This document shows, piece by piece, positions 1 to 8,119 of a stretch of DNA of 64,000 nucleotides. Source of the stretch: Chitinophaga niabensis (GTDB lineage Bacteria > Bacteroidota > Bacteroidia > Chitinophagales > Chitinophagaceae); contig NZ_FSRA01000002.1 in assembly GCF_900129465.1 (NCBI RefSeq), forward strand, positions 1,116,001 to 1,180,000, read 5' to 3'. Made by a program: the position numbers and the translations under genes. The notes below the pieces were generated by a model. The model saw only the letters and a list, made by a program, of their open reading frames with translations, was not told the origin of the DNA and ran no database searches. Positions within the stretch are counted from its first letter, which is position 1, and each line of letters opens with the position of its first letter.

Positions 1-1
1 C

Positions 2-484
2 GGAGCGCTGTTAGCGCTGGCATTGACAAATAATACACTCAACATCTTTACCATCCTGGGTATGATCATGCTCATCGGGTTGGTGGCCAAGAATGCCATC
101 ATCCTGGTAGACTTCACCAACCAGATGAAAGAAGAAGGGCAGAGTACATATAACGCATTGATCCATGCCAACCATGCACGTTTACGCCCCATCCTCATGA
201 CCACCATTGCGATGGTGATAGGGATGCTGCCGATCGCATTGGCAACAGGCGGTGTGGCTTCTACTAAGAATGGCCTGGCCTGGGTAATTGTGGGAGGATT
301 GATCAGTTCGATGTTCCTGACATTGATTGTGGTGCCGGTGATCTATATGGTGGTAGACAAGATAATGGCGAAGTTCGGCATGAACAGGATCTCTAAGAAA
401 CGTTATATCCGTCAGAGGATGGTAGCGCCAACAAGAAAGGAATTACAATTGGAAGAAGTGGAGACCGCTTCGATGATGAACTAA
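2..484 (+). CDS. RND efflux transporter, C-terminal end (partial)
   Basis: This is the last part of an inner-membrane RND (AcrB/MexB-type, HAE1) proton-drug antiporter; the gene begins left of the window and the reading frame is open from base 2. The visible protein holds the last transmembrane helices: GALLALALT... followed by LIGLVAKNAIILVDF, then RPILMTTIAMVIGMLPIALATGG, then the final helix ending VPVIYMVVDKI. These match the conserved C-terminal TM11-TM12 block of the family. A 35-residue basic cytoplasmic tail follows. The substrate cannot be told from this piece. No outer-membrane factor follows; the gene ends at a terminator facing proC. Confidence 0.93.
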   Translation, partial: GALLALALTNNTLNIFTILGMIMLIGLVAKNAIILVDFTNQMKEEGQSTYNALIHANHARLRPILMTTIAMVIGMLPIALATGGVASTKNGLAWVIVGGLISSMFLTLIVVPVIYMVVDKIMAKFGMNRISKKRYIRQRMVAPTRKELQLEEVETASMMN

Positions 485-530
485 GGATAAGATTTTTGTT
501 ACAAACAGTGTAACAGTTGTAGGTTTAACT

Positions 531-573
531 AAATAAGGGCCGGGATGTCTTATCCCGGCCAACTTATTTTATT
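531..573. terminator. Bidirectional intrinsic terminator between the RND gene and proC
   Basis: A perfect 9-bp stem (ggccgggat / atcccggcc) with a 5-base loop is flanked by complementary A/T arms (aaataag / cttattt), giving U-tracts on both strands. It sits between convergent genes and its right edge touches the proC stop codon. Confidence 0.85.
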
Positions 574-1372
574 AACCTTTAATGATCTTATCCATGGAGG
601 CGGTGATCCCTTTGATCAGGGAAGAACTGAAGCCCTGGTGTTCCATTTCATTTAAACCTGCAATGGTGCATCCCTTAGGCGTGGTCACCTTATCTATCTC
701 TTCTTCAGGATGGCGTTTTTCTTTGATCAGTAATTCCGCCGCACCCTTCACCGTTTGCGCAACGATCAGGTTAGCTGTACGGGCATCGAACCCTATTTCA
801 ATACCTCCCTGGATACTGGCCCTGATGAAACGTAATGCATAAGCAATACCGCAGGCCCCTAAAACTGTGGCTGCATCCATCAGCTTCTCGTCTATATTTA
901 CGGATACCCCTAACTGGTCAAACATCTTCTGCACATACTGGTGCTGTTCTTCTGAGGCATTGCGGCCGCAGATGCAGGTGATGGACTCCTGGATGGCAAT
1001 GGCAGTATTGGGCATAGCGCGGAAAATAGGCAGGCCGGGAAGCGTGATCTTTTCAAGATCGTCCAGGAACACACCTGTTACCACGCTGATAAGGATCTGT
1101 TTTTTTGCATCGAAAGAGGCACGCAGCTCACTCAGCACTTCTTTTACGTTGTACGGTTTAAGGGCAACCACTACCACATCTGCCTGGCTGATGGCTTTGG
1201 CATTGTCTGATTCTACCTGTACCCCCTGGTCTTTCAGGTCCTTAAGGGTAGCTGTGTTACGCTTGGTAACAGTGATCTCTGCAGCTTTGGAAAAACCACT
1301 CTTCAGGAGGCCCTTTGCTATTGCGGAACCGAGGTTGCCGCCGCCAATTATGGCTATCTTTTTACCGGACAT
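572..1372 (-). CDS. proC: Pyrroline-5-carboxylate reductase
   Basis: Last step of proline synthesis: NAD(P)H-dependent reduction of pyrroline-5-carboxylate to proline in the cytoplasm. The 266-residue length is normal for the family. An N-terminal Rossmann motif (IAIIGGGNLGSAIA, residues 6-19) binds the cofactor, and the conserved C-terminal dimerisation segment appears as VTTPKGCTIAGLNEME, a variant of the usual SPGGTTIAGL signature. The gene stands alone: convergent with the RND gene and about 170 bp from the next gene on its own strand. No other proline genes are nearby. Confidence 0.96.
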   Translation of the reverse strand: MSGKKIAIIGGGNLGSAIAKGLLKSGFSKAAEITVTKRNTATLKDLKDQGVQVESDNAKAISQADVVVVALKPYNVKEVLSELRASFDAKKQILISVVTGVFLDDLEKITLPGLPIFRAMPNTAIAIQESITCICGRNASEEQHQYVQKMFDQLGVSVNIDEKLMDAATVLGACGIAYALRFIRASIQGGIEIGFDARTANLIVAQTVKGAAELLIKEKRHPEEEIDKVTTPKGCTIAGLNEMEHQGFSSSLIKGITASMDKIIKG

Positions 1373-1438
1373 AGTCTATCAATTTGGAAGGGTAAGTTAA
1401 AACAAAAGGGCCAACACTGCAAGGAAAGCCGGGAAAGG

Positions 1439-1468
1439 CAATGGCCGCGCTGGTTGGCGCGGCCATTG
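1439..1468. terminator. Perfect 12-bp stem-loop, probable terminator of the HNH-like gene
   Basis: caatggccgcgc and its exact complement are separated by a 6-base loop. It lies between the end of the HNH-like gene and the proC start, both on the minus strand. Only short T runs follow on either side, so it may act as a weak or factor-assisted terminator. Confidence 0.55.
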
Positions 1469-1541
1469 GAAATATGTTTTATTCAGATAACGTGGGAATT
1501 TGGGGTGTTTTATAAGGCTTTAAAGCAAAGTACGCAGCCTC

Positions 1542-2135
1542 TCAGGGCAAAGTAACATGGCTCCAGTTTTCGCCACTCTTAATACGATATAACTGCATTT
1601 CGCTGATATCAAACTGTTCCGCGATCTGCTTCATGGTTTTCTTGCCGGGCTTCTCCAGCAGGCGTTTAATACTTTTTACTTTAGTTACATTCAGCTTCAG
1701 CCCCTTCTGACGGTTACGCTGCATTTCTTTGTAAGCAATTTTGGCGGGACTTTTCTGCTGGTGTTTTTCCATCTCTTCTTTAGTGGCCCAGCGGAGGTTG
1801 GAGATCTTGTTGTTCTTCTTGTCGAAATCGAGATGGATAACAAATTTTTGTTTGGGGCTTTCTTTCTTTGCAAACAGCCGGGCAACTTCGCGGTGGAGAT
1901 AGAGAGATTGATAAGTGTCTGCAGGTTTAATGTTGAGTACGGTGTAACCCTCAACGGTAGAGCCATTCAACAACTTTCCATCGTCCATGCTTTCCCGGTA
2001 ACTGATCACTCTACCCATGTTGGACACTGCGTATCTTTTGCGCAGGGCAGATTTGTTTTTGATCTGCAAGTCTTTCCAGACTTCGTTTTTCAGATTTTTG
2101 ATCGTGGCCATGTGATGAGGTTTTTTGTGATTCAA
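1542..2135 (-). CDS. NUMOD4/HNH homing-endonuclease-like protein with C-terminal HTH
   Basis: A 197-residue protein with the layout of free-standing HNH homing endonucleases. Residues about 18-50 look like NUMOD4 (EVWKDLQ...RYAVSNMGRVISY), about 80-118 like an HNH_3 domain (LHREVARLFA...IHLDFDKKNNKISNLRWAT), and about 148-197 form a helix-turn-helix (KQIAEQFDISEMQLYRIKSG). In the usual pattern NHxDGNKxNN the first Asn is Ile here and DG is DF, so the nuclease centre may be degenerate. An in-frame ATG at 2111 is an alternative start. It follows dusB by 12 bp and may be co-transcribed with it. Function in the host is unknown. Confidence 0.75.
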   Translation of the reverse strand: MNHKKPHHMATIKNLKNEVWKDLQIKNKSALRKRYAVSNMGRVISYRESMDDGKLLNGSTVEGYTVLNIKPADTYQSLYLHREVARLFAKKESPKQKFVIHLDFDKKNNKISNLRWATKEEMEKHQQKSPAKIAYKEMQRNRQKGLKLNVTKVKSIKRLLEKPGKKTMKQIAEQFDISEMQLYRIKSGENWSHVTLP

Positions 2136-2147
2136 CTTGGGATTGAT

Positions 2148-3233
2148 TTAATCTGGGAAACCACACGCTAACTCCATATTAGGATGAATTGGTACGTCCA
2201 CTGGTTCGTTCATTGGGGGCATTGTCCTCTCAAATATATGATCTTTATACTGTAATGCTACAGCATCCAGTACTTCTTCTATGGTTGACGCTGTATTGCA
2301 AGTTACTAATTGTGACCGGAATTCTTTGATATGGGGTAAGCCTTTTAAGTAATTCGTGTAATGCCTGCGCATTTCCAGTATACCCACCACATCTCCCTTC
2401 CAGCTGATAGAATGGCGGAGGTGTTGTTTGCAGACCTTAACACGTTCAGCCACAGTCGGTGGCGGCAGATGTGTGCCGGTTTTCAGGAAATGTTTGATCT
2501 CATTAAAGATCCAGGGATAACCGATAGCCGCACGGCCTATCATCACGCCATCCACGCCAAACCTTTCCCTGGCGGCCTTTGCCTGTTCCGGCGTACAGAT
2601 ATCGCCATTCCCGAAAATGGGAATATTGATCCGGGGGTTGTTCTTCACTTTACCGATCAGGGTCCAGTCCGCATGACCCTTATACATTTGTGTGCGGGTA
2701 CGGCCATGGATGGTAAGTGCTTTAATCCCAACATCCTGCAGGCGTTCTGCCACTTCCTCGATGTTTTTGGTATCATCGTCCCAACCCAGGCGGGTCTTAA
2801 CAGTAACGGGCAGGCGGGTAGCTTTTACCACGGCTGCCGTAAGTTTTACCATCTTGGGAATATCTTTCAGGATGCCGGCGCCGGCGCCTTTACAAGTCAC
2901 TTTCTTTACGGGGCAGCCGAAGTTGATGTCCAGCAGGTCCGGATTGGCCGCTTCCACGATCTGGGCCGCCATGGCCATGGGTTCTTCATCCCCGCCAAAG
3001 ATCTGAATGCCCACCGGGCGTTCGTAATCAAAGATGTCTAATTTCTGCCTGCTTTTAATAGCGTCACGGATAAGGCCCTCCGAAGAAATGAACTCCGAAT
3101 ACATCAGATCAGCCCCGTTTATTTTACATACTGCACGAAAAGGGGGGTCGCTTACATCTTCCATGGGCGCCAGTAATAACGGGAATTCACCTAATTCAAT
3201 ATCTCCTATTTTCACCATATAATTCGGATTCAT
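2148..3233 (-). CDS. dusB: tRNA-dihydrouridine synthase
   Basis: FMN-dependent reduction of uridines to dihydrouridine in tRNA. The N-terminus has the family signature LAPMEDVSDPPFR, and the active-site loop NFGCPVKKVTCKGAGAG carries the catalytic cysteine. FMN-binding strands appear as TVKTRLGWDDD, IHGRTRTQMYKG, GNGDI and VMIGRAAIGYPWIF. The 361 residues fit a Dus TIM barrel plus helical RNA-binding tail; DusB is the Bacteroidota type. The upstream region on the minus strand contains TATTTTTG (3295-3288), a perfect TAnnTTTG -7 box, although no good -33 element was found. It is divergent from the CPBP protease gene. Confidence 0.95.
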   Translation of the reverse strand: MNPNYMVKIGDIELGEFPLLLAPMEDVSDPPFRAVCKINGADLMYSEFISSEGLIRDAIKSRQKLDIFDYERPVGIQIFGGDEEPMAMAAQIVEAANPDLLDINFGCPVKKVTCKGAGAGILKDIPKMVKLTAAVVKATRLPVTVKTRLGWDDDTKNIEEVAERLQDVGIKALTIHGRTRTQMYKGHADWTLIGKVKNNPRINIPIFGNGDICTPEQAKAARERFGVDGVMIGRAAIGYPWIFNEIKHFLKTGTHLPPPTVAERVKVCKQHLRHSISWKGDVVGILEMRRHYTNYLKGLPHIKEFRSQLVTCNTASTIEEVLDAVALQYKDHIFERTMPPMNEPVDVPIHPNMELACGFPD

Positions 3234-3310
3234 ATGTTGCCACTTTTTATTTTATCGCTGAACTGGCAAACACACTGTAAATTTACGCAAAAATACTACA
3301 GCGATAATTT

Positions 3311-4264
3311 ATGGGCTACCTAAGGCAATATTCCCCCTTCATGCAATTGGCCACTATTTTCGGCATCTGGATAGGTTTTGTACTGATCACGCAACTGGGT
3401 ATGGTTACCTTCTTCCCAGCTATCAGTGGCGGCTACACGATTGGGGATTATAAAGATCCCGCAGCCTGGAACAGCGCCAATTTCATCTTTGCCATGAAGG
3501 TCTTTCAGATGCTCTATTCTGTTGTGGGCTTCCTGGTGCCGGGTTTGCTCTTTGCCTACCTTACACATCCGGAGCCAGCCACCTACCTGGGTATCAGGCA
3601 AAAACCCAAGCTGGTCCAATTGCTGTTAGCCCTACTGATCATCTTTTGCTCCCTTCCCCTGGTAGGTGCATTGAGTGAATGGAATACCTCCTGGCCTATT
3701 CCACAAAGCCTGCGGGACCTGGAAGAAAGCCTGGCTGAACAAACAAAACGTTTGCTGGACATGCCGGACATCGGCGCCATGTTCCTGAACCTCTTTATGC
3801 TGGCCTTATTACCCGCTATCGCAGAAGAAGTACTGTTCAGGGGAGTGGTACAAAGGATCCTGACCCAAATGGTAAAGAACGGCTGGGTGGCTGCTATCAT
3901 CACCGGCATCATCTTTAGCGTGATCCATTTCCAGTTCCTCGGATTTATGCCACGATTTTTGCTGGGTTTCCTGATGGGGGCTATATACTTTGTAACCGGC
4001 AACCTCTGGTTACCCATCGCAGGTCACTTTTTGAACAATGGGCTGCAGGTAGTGTTAGTGTATCTTTACCAGATCAAGCTGATCAGTTATGACGCCACTA
4101 AAGATGAACATGTACCCCTGTACTTTGTTTTTATCAGTATAGCAGTTACCGGCATCCTGTTATGGCAACTGCAGCAACGCGCAAAGGCATCCGGGCAGAC
4201 ATTTGCATTACCGCCTGAGCCGGAAGAAGAAGAAAACGATAATGAGTCAATATTTAAAGATTGA
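3311..4264 (+). CDS. CPBP-family intramembrane metalloprotease
   Basis: A multi-pass membrane protein of 317 residues in the CPBP/Abi (Rce1-like) family. The three hallmark motifs are present: EEVLFRG with E172-E173, a His at 206 (SVIHFQF), and H239 with N243 (GHFLNN). Together these form the presumed glutamate/zinc site inside the membrane. About eight hydrophobic segments surround them, and an acidic tail (PEPEEEENDNES) follows. The substrate is unknown. It is followed after 3 bp by a DUF2007 gene and then cdsA and psd, so it probably belongs to a membrane-related operon. Confidence 0.9.
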   Translation: MGYLRQYSPFMQLATIFGIWIGFVLITQLGMVTFFPAISGGYTIGDYKDPAAWNSANFIFAMKVFQMLYSVVGFLVPGLLFAYLTHPEPATYLGIRQKPKLVQLLLALLIIFCSLPLVGALSEWNTSWPIPQSLRDLEESLAEQTKRLLDMPDIGAMFLNLFMLALLPAIAEEVLFRGVVQRILTQMVKNGWVAAIITGIIFSVIHFQFLGFMPRFLLGFLMGAIYFVTGNLWLPIAGHFLNNGLQVVLVYLYQIKLISYDATKDEHVPLYFVFISIAVTGILLWQLQQRAKASGQTFALPPEPEEEENDNESIFKD

Positions 4265-4267
4265 AAT

Positions 4268-4501
4268 ATGGAAAAAGACTGGGTTAAAGTATTTGGCAGC
4301 AATATTTCCTTTGAGGCTGAGATCATAAAAGGAATGCTGCTCGAAAATGAGATCGACGCTGTGGTAGTGAACCGCCAGGATTCATCCTTTGTGCAAATGT
4401 TACCGGGTATGGATGAAGTGTACGTACATAATTCCAACGAGGCAAAAGCAAAAGAACTGATTGCAGCAAGCCAGGAAGGGAAGATGGAAAACAATCTGTA
4501 G
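4268..4501 (+). CDS. DUF2007-family small protein
   Basis: A 77-residue soluble protein: EKDWVKVFGSNISFEAEIIKGMLLENEIDAVVVN followed by a short region ending in VHNSNEAKAKELI. This is the DUF2007 (putative signal-transducing protein) pattern, a small ferredoxin-like alpha/beta fold. The role is unknown. It is tightly packed between the CPBP protease (3 bp) and cdsA (30 bp), suggesting one transcript. Confidence 0.85.
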   Translation: MEKDWVKVFGSNISFEAEIIKGMLLENEIDAVVVNRQDSSFVQMLPGMDEVYVHNSNEAKAKELIAASQEGKMENNL

Positions 4502-4531
4502 ATTTACGCCCGATCCAACTTCTAGAAAAGA

Positions 4532-5416
4532 ATGAAGACCTTTATCACGCGTACCATTACTGCTTTGTTTTTTGTAGCAATCATGCTGGGAGGCATGTTG
4601 TATAACGAGTACACGTTCTTCCTTTTATTTTTCCTGATCAACTTCTTTGCCTTAAAAGAATATTTCAAGCTGGTAAGGCTGATAGATCCGGAATACAACG
4701 AAATTTCGCCCTGGCATAAGTATGGTGTGCTGGTGGCAGGTTGCGCCATTATGATGGCTTTCTCAGGACCCAATTTCAGTTTCGGGGAGTTATCCATCGG
4801 AGAGATTGGCTGGGTCACGGCCTTTATTTTCATACTGGTGCTTCCGTTGGGAGAGATCCTGATGAGTAAGAACTTCACCCTGAAGTTCATCGGGTATTCC
4901 CTTCTTGGCCTGTTATATGTAACCGTTCCGCTGGGATTGCTGGTGGATATCCGTGTAGGGCATCAGGCGGGCTCTCTCATGGAATCAATATCATTTGGCC
5001 TATACGGGGTCCTGATCCCCTTACTGCTGATCTTTTTTATCTGGATCAACGATACCATGGCCTACATTGTGGGTTCCCTCATTGGCCGTACCCCTTTTTT
5101 CCCTTCCATTTCACCAAAGAAAACAATAGAAGGAACGGTAGGTGGAATGGTACTGGCTATAGCAGCAGCCGGGATCTATGGATATTTCTGGGGGAACGAT
5201 CTGCTGTACTGGCCTCACTGGATAGCGCTGGCTACTATCGCGGCCATTTTTGGTTCTGCCGGCGACCTGCTGGAATCCCGCCTGAAAAGAATGGCCGGTG
5301 TAAAAGATTCCGGTAAAATAATGCCGGGCCACGGAGGTTTCCTGGACCGCTTCGATTCCTTGCTGGTAGCGGCTCCATTTGCATGGATCTACGTACTGCT
5401 CTTTGTTTTTAAATAG
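4532..5416 (+). CDS. cdsA: Phosphatidate cytidylyltransferase
   Basis: Makes CDP-diacylglycerol from phosphatidate and CTP at the inner membrane, the precursor of all phospholipid head groups. The 294-residue protein is strongly hydrophobic. It ends with the diagnostic CdsA signature SRLKRMAGVKDSGKIMPGHGGFLDRFD in near-perfect form (about residues 249-275). The next gene is phosphatidylserine decarboxylase, which acts later in phosphatidylethanolamine synthesis, so the two form a lipid operon. Confidence 0.97.
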   Translation: MKTFITRTITALFFVAIMLGGMLYNEYTFFLLFFLINFFALKEYFKLVRLIDPEYNEISPWHKYGVLVAGCAIMMAFSGPNFSFGELSIGEIGWVTAFIFILVLPLGEILMSKNFTLKFIGYSLLGLLYVTVPLGLLVDIRVGHQAGSLMESISFGLYGVLIPLLLIFFIWINDTMAYIVGSLIGRTPFFPSISPKKTIEGTVGGMVLAIAAAGIYGYFWGNDLLYWPHWIALATIAAIFGSAGDLLESRLKRMAGVKDSGKIMPGHGGFLDRFDSLLVAAPFAWIYVLLFVFK

Positions 5417-5483
5417 AAGGTATTTTCTTCATACCTTCGTACCGCTGAAAAACCGGCAAAGAAATTAAACGAAAACAAAAACA

Positions 5484-6140
5484 ATGACTATTCACCGCGA
5501 GGGAACTGCTACCATCACCCTAACCTTTGTTGTACTGGCACTGCTGAACGGCGCTTTATTTTACTGGTTCCCTGCTAATCCTGCTCTTTGCTGGACGGTA
5601 TTTGGCATCTCCCTGATCTTATTCCTTTTCATTATTTCCTTTTTCCGGATACCCGGCAGGGTATTGAACCAGGATGAACAACTGGTGATCGCTCCGGCAG
5701 ATGGAAGAGTGGTGGTGATAGAAGAAACTGTTGAAACAGAATACTTTAAAGACAAAAGATTACAGGTTTCCATTTTTATGAGCCCTGCCAATGTGCATGT
5801 GAACAGGAACCCTATCAGCGGAGAAGTGAAACTGAGCCAATACCATGCAGGTAAATACCTGGTGGCCTGGCATCCGAAATCTTCCACGGAGAACGAACGC
5901 CATACCGTTGTTATCGGCAATGGCCGCCAGGAAATATTGGTTCGCCAGATTGCCGGAGCGCTTGCCCGCAGGATTGTAAATTACCTGAAAGCAGGCATGC
6001 AGGTGAAACAGAATGAAGAGATGGGGTTCATCAAATTCGGTTCCCGCGTTGATATTTACTTACCTGTAGGTACAAAAGTGGATGTAGCTTTAGAACAGCA
6101 TGTAAAAGGTGGCCAGACGGTGATTGCACGGTTGGGTTAA
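5484..6140 (+). CDS. psd: Phosphatidylserine decarboxylase (short, Psd-A type)
   Basis: Decarboxylates phosphatidylserine to phosphatidylethanolamine. The 218-residue length fits the short archaeal-type subfamily. Two N-terminal hydrophobic helices (about 8-29 and 31-53) anchor it in the membrane. The catalytic domain has APADGRVVVIEE, the VHVNRNPISG substrate loop and the self-cleavage site MGFIKFGSRVD, where cleavage between Gly and Ser would create the pyruvoyl cofactor and split the protein into beta and alpha chains. It follows cdsA with a 67-bp gap. Confidence 0.95.
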   Translation: MTIHREGTATITLTFVVLALLNGALFYWFPANPALCWTVFGISLILFLFIISFFRIPGRVLNQDEQLVIAPADGRVVVIEETVETEYFKDKRLQVSIFMSPANVHVNRNPISGEVKLSQYHAGKYLVAWHPKSSTENERHTVVIGNGRQEILVRQIAGALARRIVNYLKAGMQVKQNEEMGFIKFGSRVDIYLPVGTKVDVALEQHVKGGQTVIARLG

Positions 6141-6177
6141 TTTTACTATCTTCCACATACATTAAAAGACCTGAGCC

Positions 6178-6408
6178 ATGAAGAAATTATTTTTTGCACT
6201 CGCAGCCATCACCTTATTAGCCGGACCCGTGCTTGCACAGGAAAAAGTAACAGCTAAGAAGAAGAAAGAAGCTACCTGTGAGAAAAAAGAAGATTGCTGC
6301 AAACAGGAACAAACTGCAAAAGGCAAATCCTGCTGTATGCCCAGTAAAGCTGCCGCGATGAAAACCGCCAGCGCTGCAAAGAAAGCAAAGCCTGCTGCTA
6401 AAGGATGA
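6178..6408 (+). CDS. Small secreted Lys/Cys-rich protein of unknown function
   Basis: A 76-residue protein with a clear signal peptide (MKKLFFALAAITLLAGPVLAQ, cut after Ala-20 or Gln-21). The mature part is about 55 residues and very rich in Lys and Ala, with five Cys (TCEKKEDCC, KSCCM). I recognise no family. The paired cysteines could bind metal or form disulfides in the periplasm, but this is inference from composition only. It is 37 bp after psd and is closed by a strong terminator. Confidence 0.7.
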   Translation: MKKLFFALAAITLLAGPVLAQEKVTAKKKKEATCEKKEDCCKQEQTAKGKSCCMPSKAAAMKTASAAKKAKPAAKG

Positions 6409-6462
6409 TCTGAAAGAAAAAGCTACCCTGCGTAAACATGCAGCGGTATCTCCTGAAAATAT

Positions 6463-6498
6463 AAACAGCCCCCCGCACATTGTGCGGGGGGCTGTTTT
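6463..6498. terminator. Strong bidirectional intrinsic terminator
   Basis: A 17-bp perfect palindromic arm (aaacagccccccgcaca / tgtgcggggggctgttt) with GC-rich core and A/T ends gives U-tracts on both strands. It separates the convergent small-protein gene and the YjjG-like gene. Confidence 0.93.
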
Positions 6499-6523
6499 AT
6501 TATTTTGATTTAAGGCAGGCTCC

Positions 6524-7219
6524 TTACAAGATTGCCTTCAACTCACTCAAACACCTGATCGTATAAGTAGGCTTCACCCCCTCCACAATTTCATTCGGCG
6601 CAAAATACACCTGGTCCATCCCCACCTGCTGCGCTCCCAGTATATCCACATCCAGCGTATCCCCGATCATAATACTATCGGAAGCAGTGGTAGATGCAAG
6701 GTTCACCGCAAAATCATAGATCTCGCGATGTGGCTTCAGGCTACCGCAGGTTTCGGATGTAATGATATGCGTGAAGTAATGTTGTATCCCCGAATGCTGC
6801 ATCTTCAGGAGTTGTGTTTCCTCAAAACCATTCGTGATCATATGAATGGGATACTTCTTCTGCTGCAGGTAATCCAGTACCTCTACCGCATGCGGAAATA
6901 GCGCAGTTTTGGTAGGTAGTATTTCGAGGAACCGCTTACCCATAGAAGCACTCAGCTTATCATCCCCTATCTTGAAATCAAGGAAAGTTAAAGAAAAACG
7001 TTTGGTACGCAGGTCCTGGCGGGTGATAAATCCCTTTCGGAAACGGTCCCACAATTTATCATTGATCACGGAGTAAGAAGCGTAAAATGTTTCAAAAGAA
7101 GGAATTCCTCTTTTTTCCAGCGCATGTTCCGTATAAAGTTCCTGTAGCGTTTCTATGCAATTGGCTTCGAAATCCCACAAAGTGTGGTCCAGATCGAAGA
7201 AAATATGTTTGTATCTCAT
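6524..7219 (-). CDS. yjjG: HAD-family YjjG-type pyrimidine nucleotidase
   Basis: Cytoplasmic HAD phosphatase; YjjG enzymes dephosphorylate non-canonical pyrimidine nucleotides. HAD motifs are all present: I FFDLDHTLWDF (nucleophile D9, acid D11), II MITNGFE, III SLKPHREIYDF with the Lys, IV IGDTLDVDILGA. The start at 7219 (MRYKHIFF) matches the family start; a 7-residue longer frame has no homologous extension. Length 231. The gene is divergent from the SDR gene about 96 bp away. Confidence 0.88.
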   Translation of the reverse strand: MRYKHIFFDLDHTLWDFEANCIETLQELYTEHALEKRGIPSFETFYASYSVINDKLWDRFRKGFITRQDLRTKRFSLTFLDFKIGDDKLSASMGKRFLEILPTKTALFPHAVEVLDYLQQKKYPIHMITNGFEETQLLKMQHSGIQHYFTHIITSETCGSLKPHREIYDFAVNLASTTASDSIMIGDTLDVDILGAQQVGMDQVYFAPNEIVEGVKPTYTIRCLSELKAIL

Positions 7220-7315
7220 AAAAAATCGGGTCGTTGGCAATGTTCTCCGTTACAAATTTACTATTTCCCGCGCACACCTGTTTGGGGGAATGCCGCATTA
7301 GCTTATTTTAGAGGT

Positions 7316-8023
7316 ATGTATGCAATAATAACCGGGGCCAGTAAAGGAATTGGCAGGGCAGTGGCCATAAAGCTGGCCGCAGAAGGATTTGATATCGCCA
7401 TTTGTGCACGCAACACTTCCGCATTGGAAGAAGCAAAAGCAGCCGTTACTGCACAACGGCAAAATGTAAAAGTACTGGCAGAAAAGGTGGATATGAGTAA
7501 TAAAGCGCAGGTACTGGCTTTCGGGCAAAAAGTACGTACGTTCTTTGGAAGCGCACCGGCCATACTCGTGAATAATGCAGGTATTTTTGTTCCCGGCGCC
7601 GTACATGAAGAAGAAGACGGGCACCTGGAAAAAATGATGGCCGTAAACCTCTACAGCGCCTACCATCTTACCCGCGATCTCTTGCCAGGGATGAAAGAGG
7701 CCGGGAAAGGGCATATCTTCAACCTTTGCTCTACAGCCAGCCATAAAGCATATCCCAATGGCGGATCTTATAGCATTACCAAGTTTGCGCTCCTGGGTTT
7801 CTCTCAGAACCTCCGGGAGGAACTGAAGCCCCATAATGTAAAAGTTACCTCTATCAGTCCCGGCCCCACCTTAACAGCTTCCTGGCAAGGATTTGATGGC
7901 CCTGCAGGGCGTTTAATGGAACCTGAAGATGTGGCAGCCATGATCTGGGCTGCATATAACCTTAGCCAGCAGGCAGTTGTAGAAGATATACTCATGCGCC
8001 CTATGTTGGGAGATATTGAGTGA
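7316..8023 (+). CDS. Short-chain dehydrogenase/reductase (SDR)
   Basis: NAD(P)-dependent oxidoreductase of the classical SDR family, 235 residues. It has TGASKGIG (residues 6-13), a D at the end of beta-3 (VDMSN), NNAG, the catalytic Ser in NLCSTAS and YSITK with the catalytic Tyr and Lys. The C-terminal SPGPTLTASW loop is of the FabG-like kind. The substrate is not predictable; it is a stand-alone gene, not in a fatty-acid cluster. The ATG at 7316 puts the Rossmann motif at the normal distance from the N-terminus, so the longer upstream frame is rejected. Confidence 0.9.
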   Translation: MYAIITGASKGIGRAVAIKLAAEGFDIAICARNTSALEEAKAAVTAQRQNVKVLAEKVDMSNKAQVLAFGQKVRTFFGSAPAILVNNAGIFVPGAVHEEEDGHLEKMMAVNLYSAYHLTRDLLPGMKEAGKGHIFNLCSTASHKAYPNGGSYSITKFALLGFSQNLREELKPHNVKVTSISPGPTLTASWQGFDGPAGRLMEPEDVAAMIWAAYNLSQQAVVEDILMRPMLGDIE

Positions 8024-8103
8024 AATCCTTACTAGTGGCTTGTCTTACAAGATTTTTAACTAACTTTTAACGCACGATCGGAATAGGCCCCGTAAGCATT
8101 GGT

Positions 8104-8111
8104 TAAATTTG
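8104..8111 (+). promoter_or_regulatory. Predicted -7 box for batD (TAAATTTG)
   Basis: A perfect match to the Bacteroidota -7 consensus TAnnTTTG, ending only 8 bp before the batD ATG, so the transcript would be leaderless or nearly so. No convincing -33 TTG was found at the usual distance. Confidence 0.5.
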
Positions 8112-8119
8112 TTTCCAGG

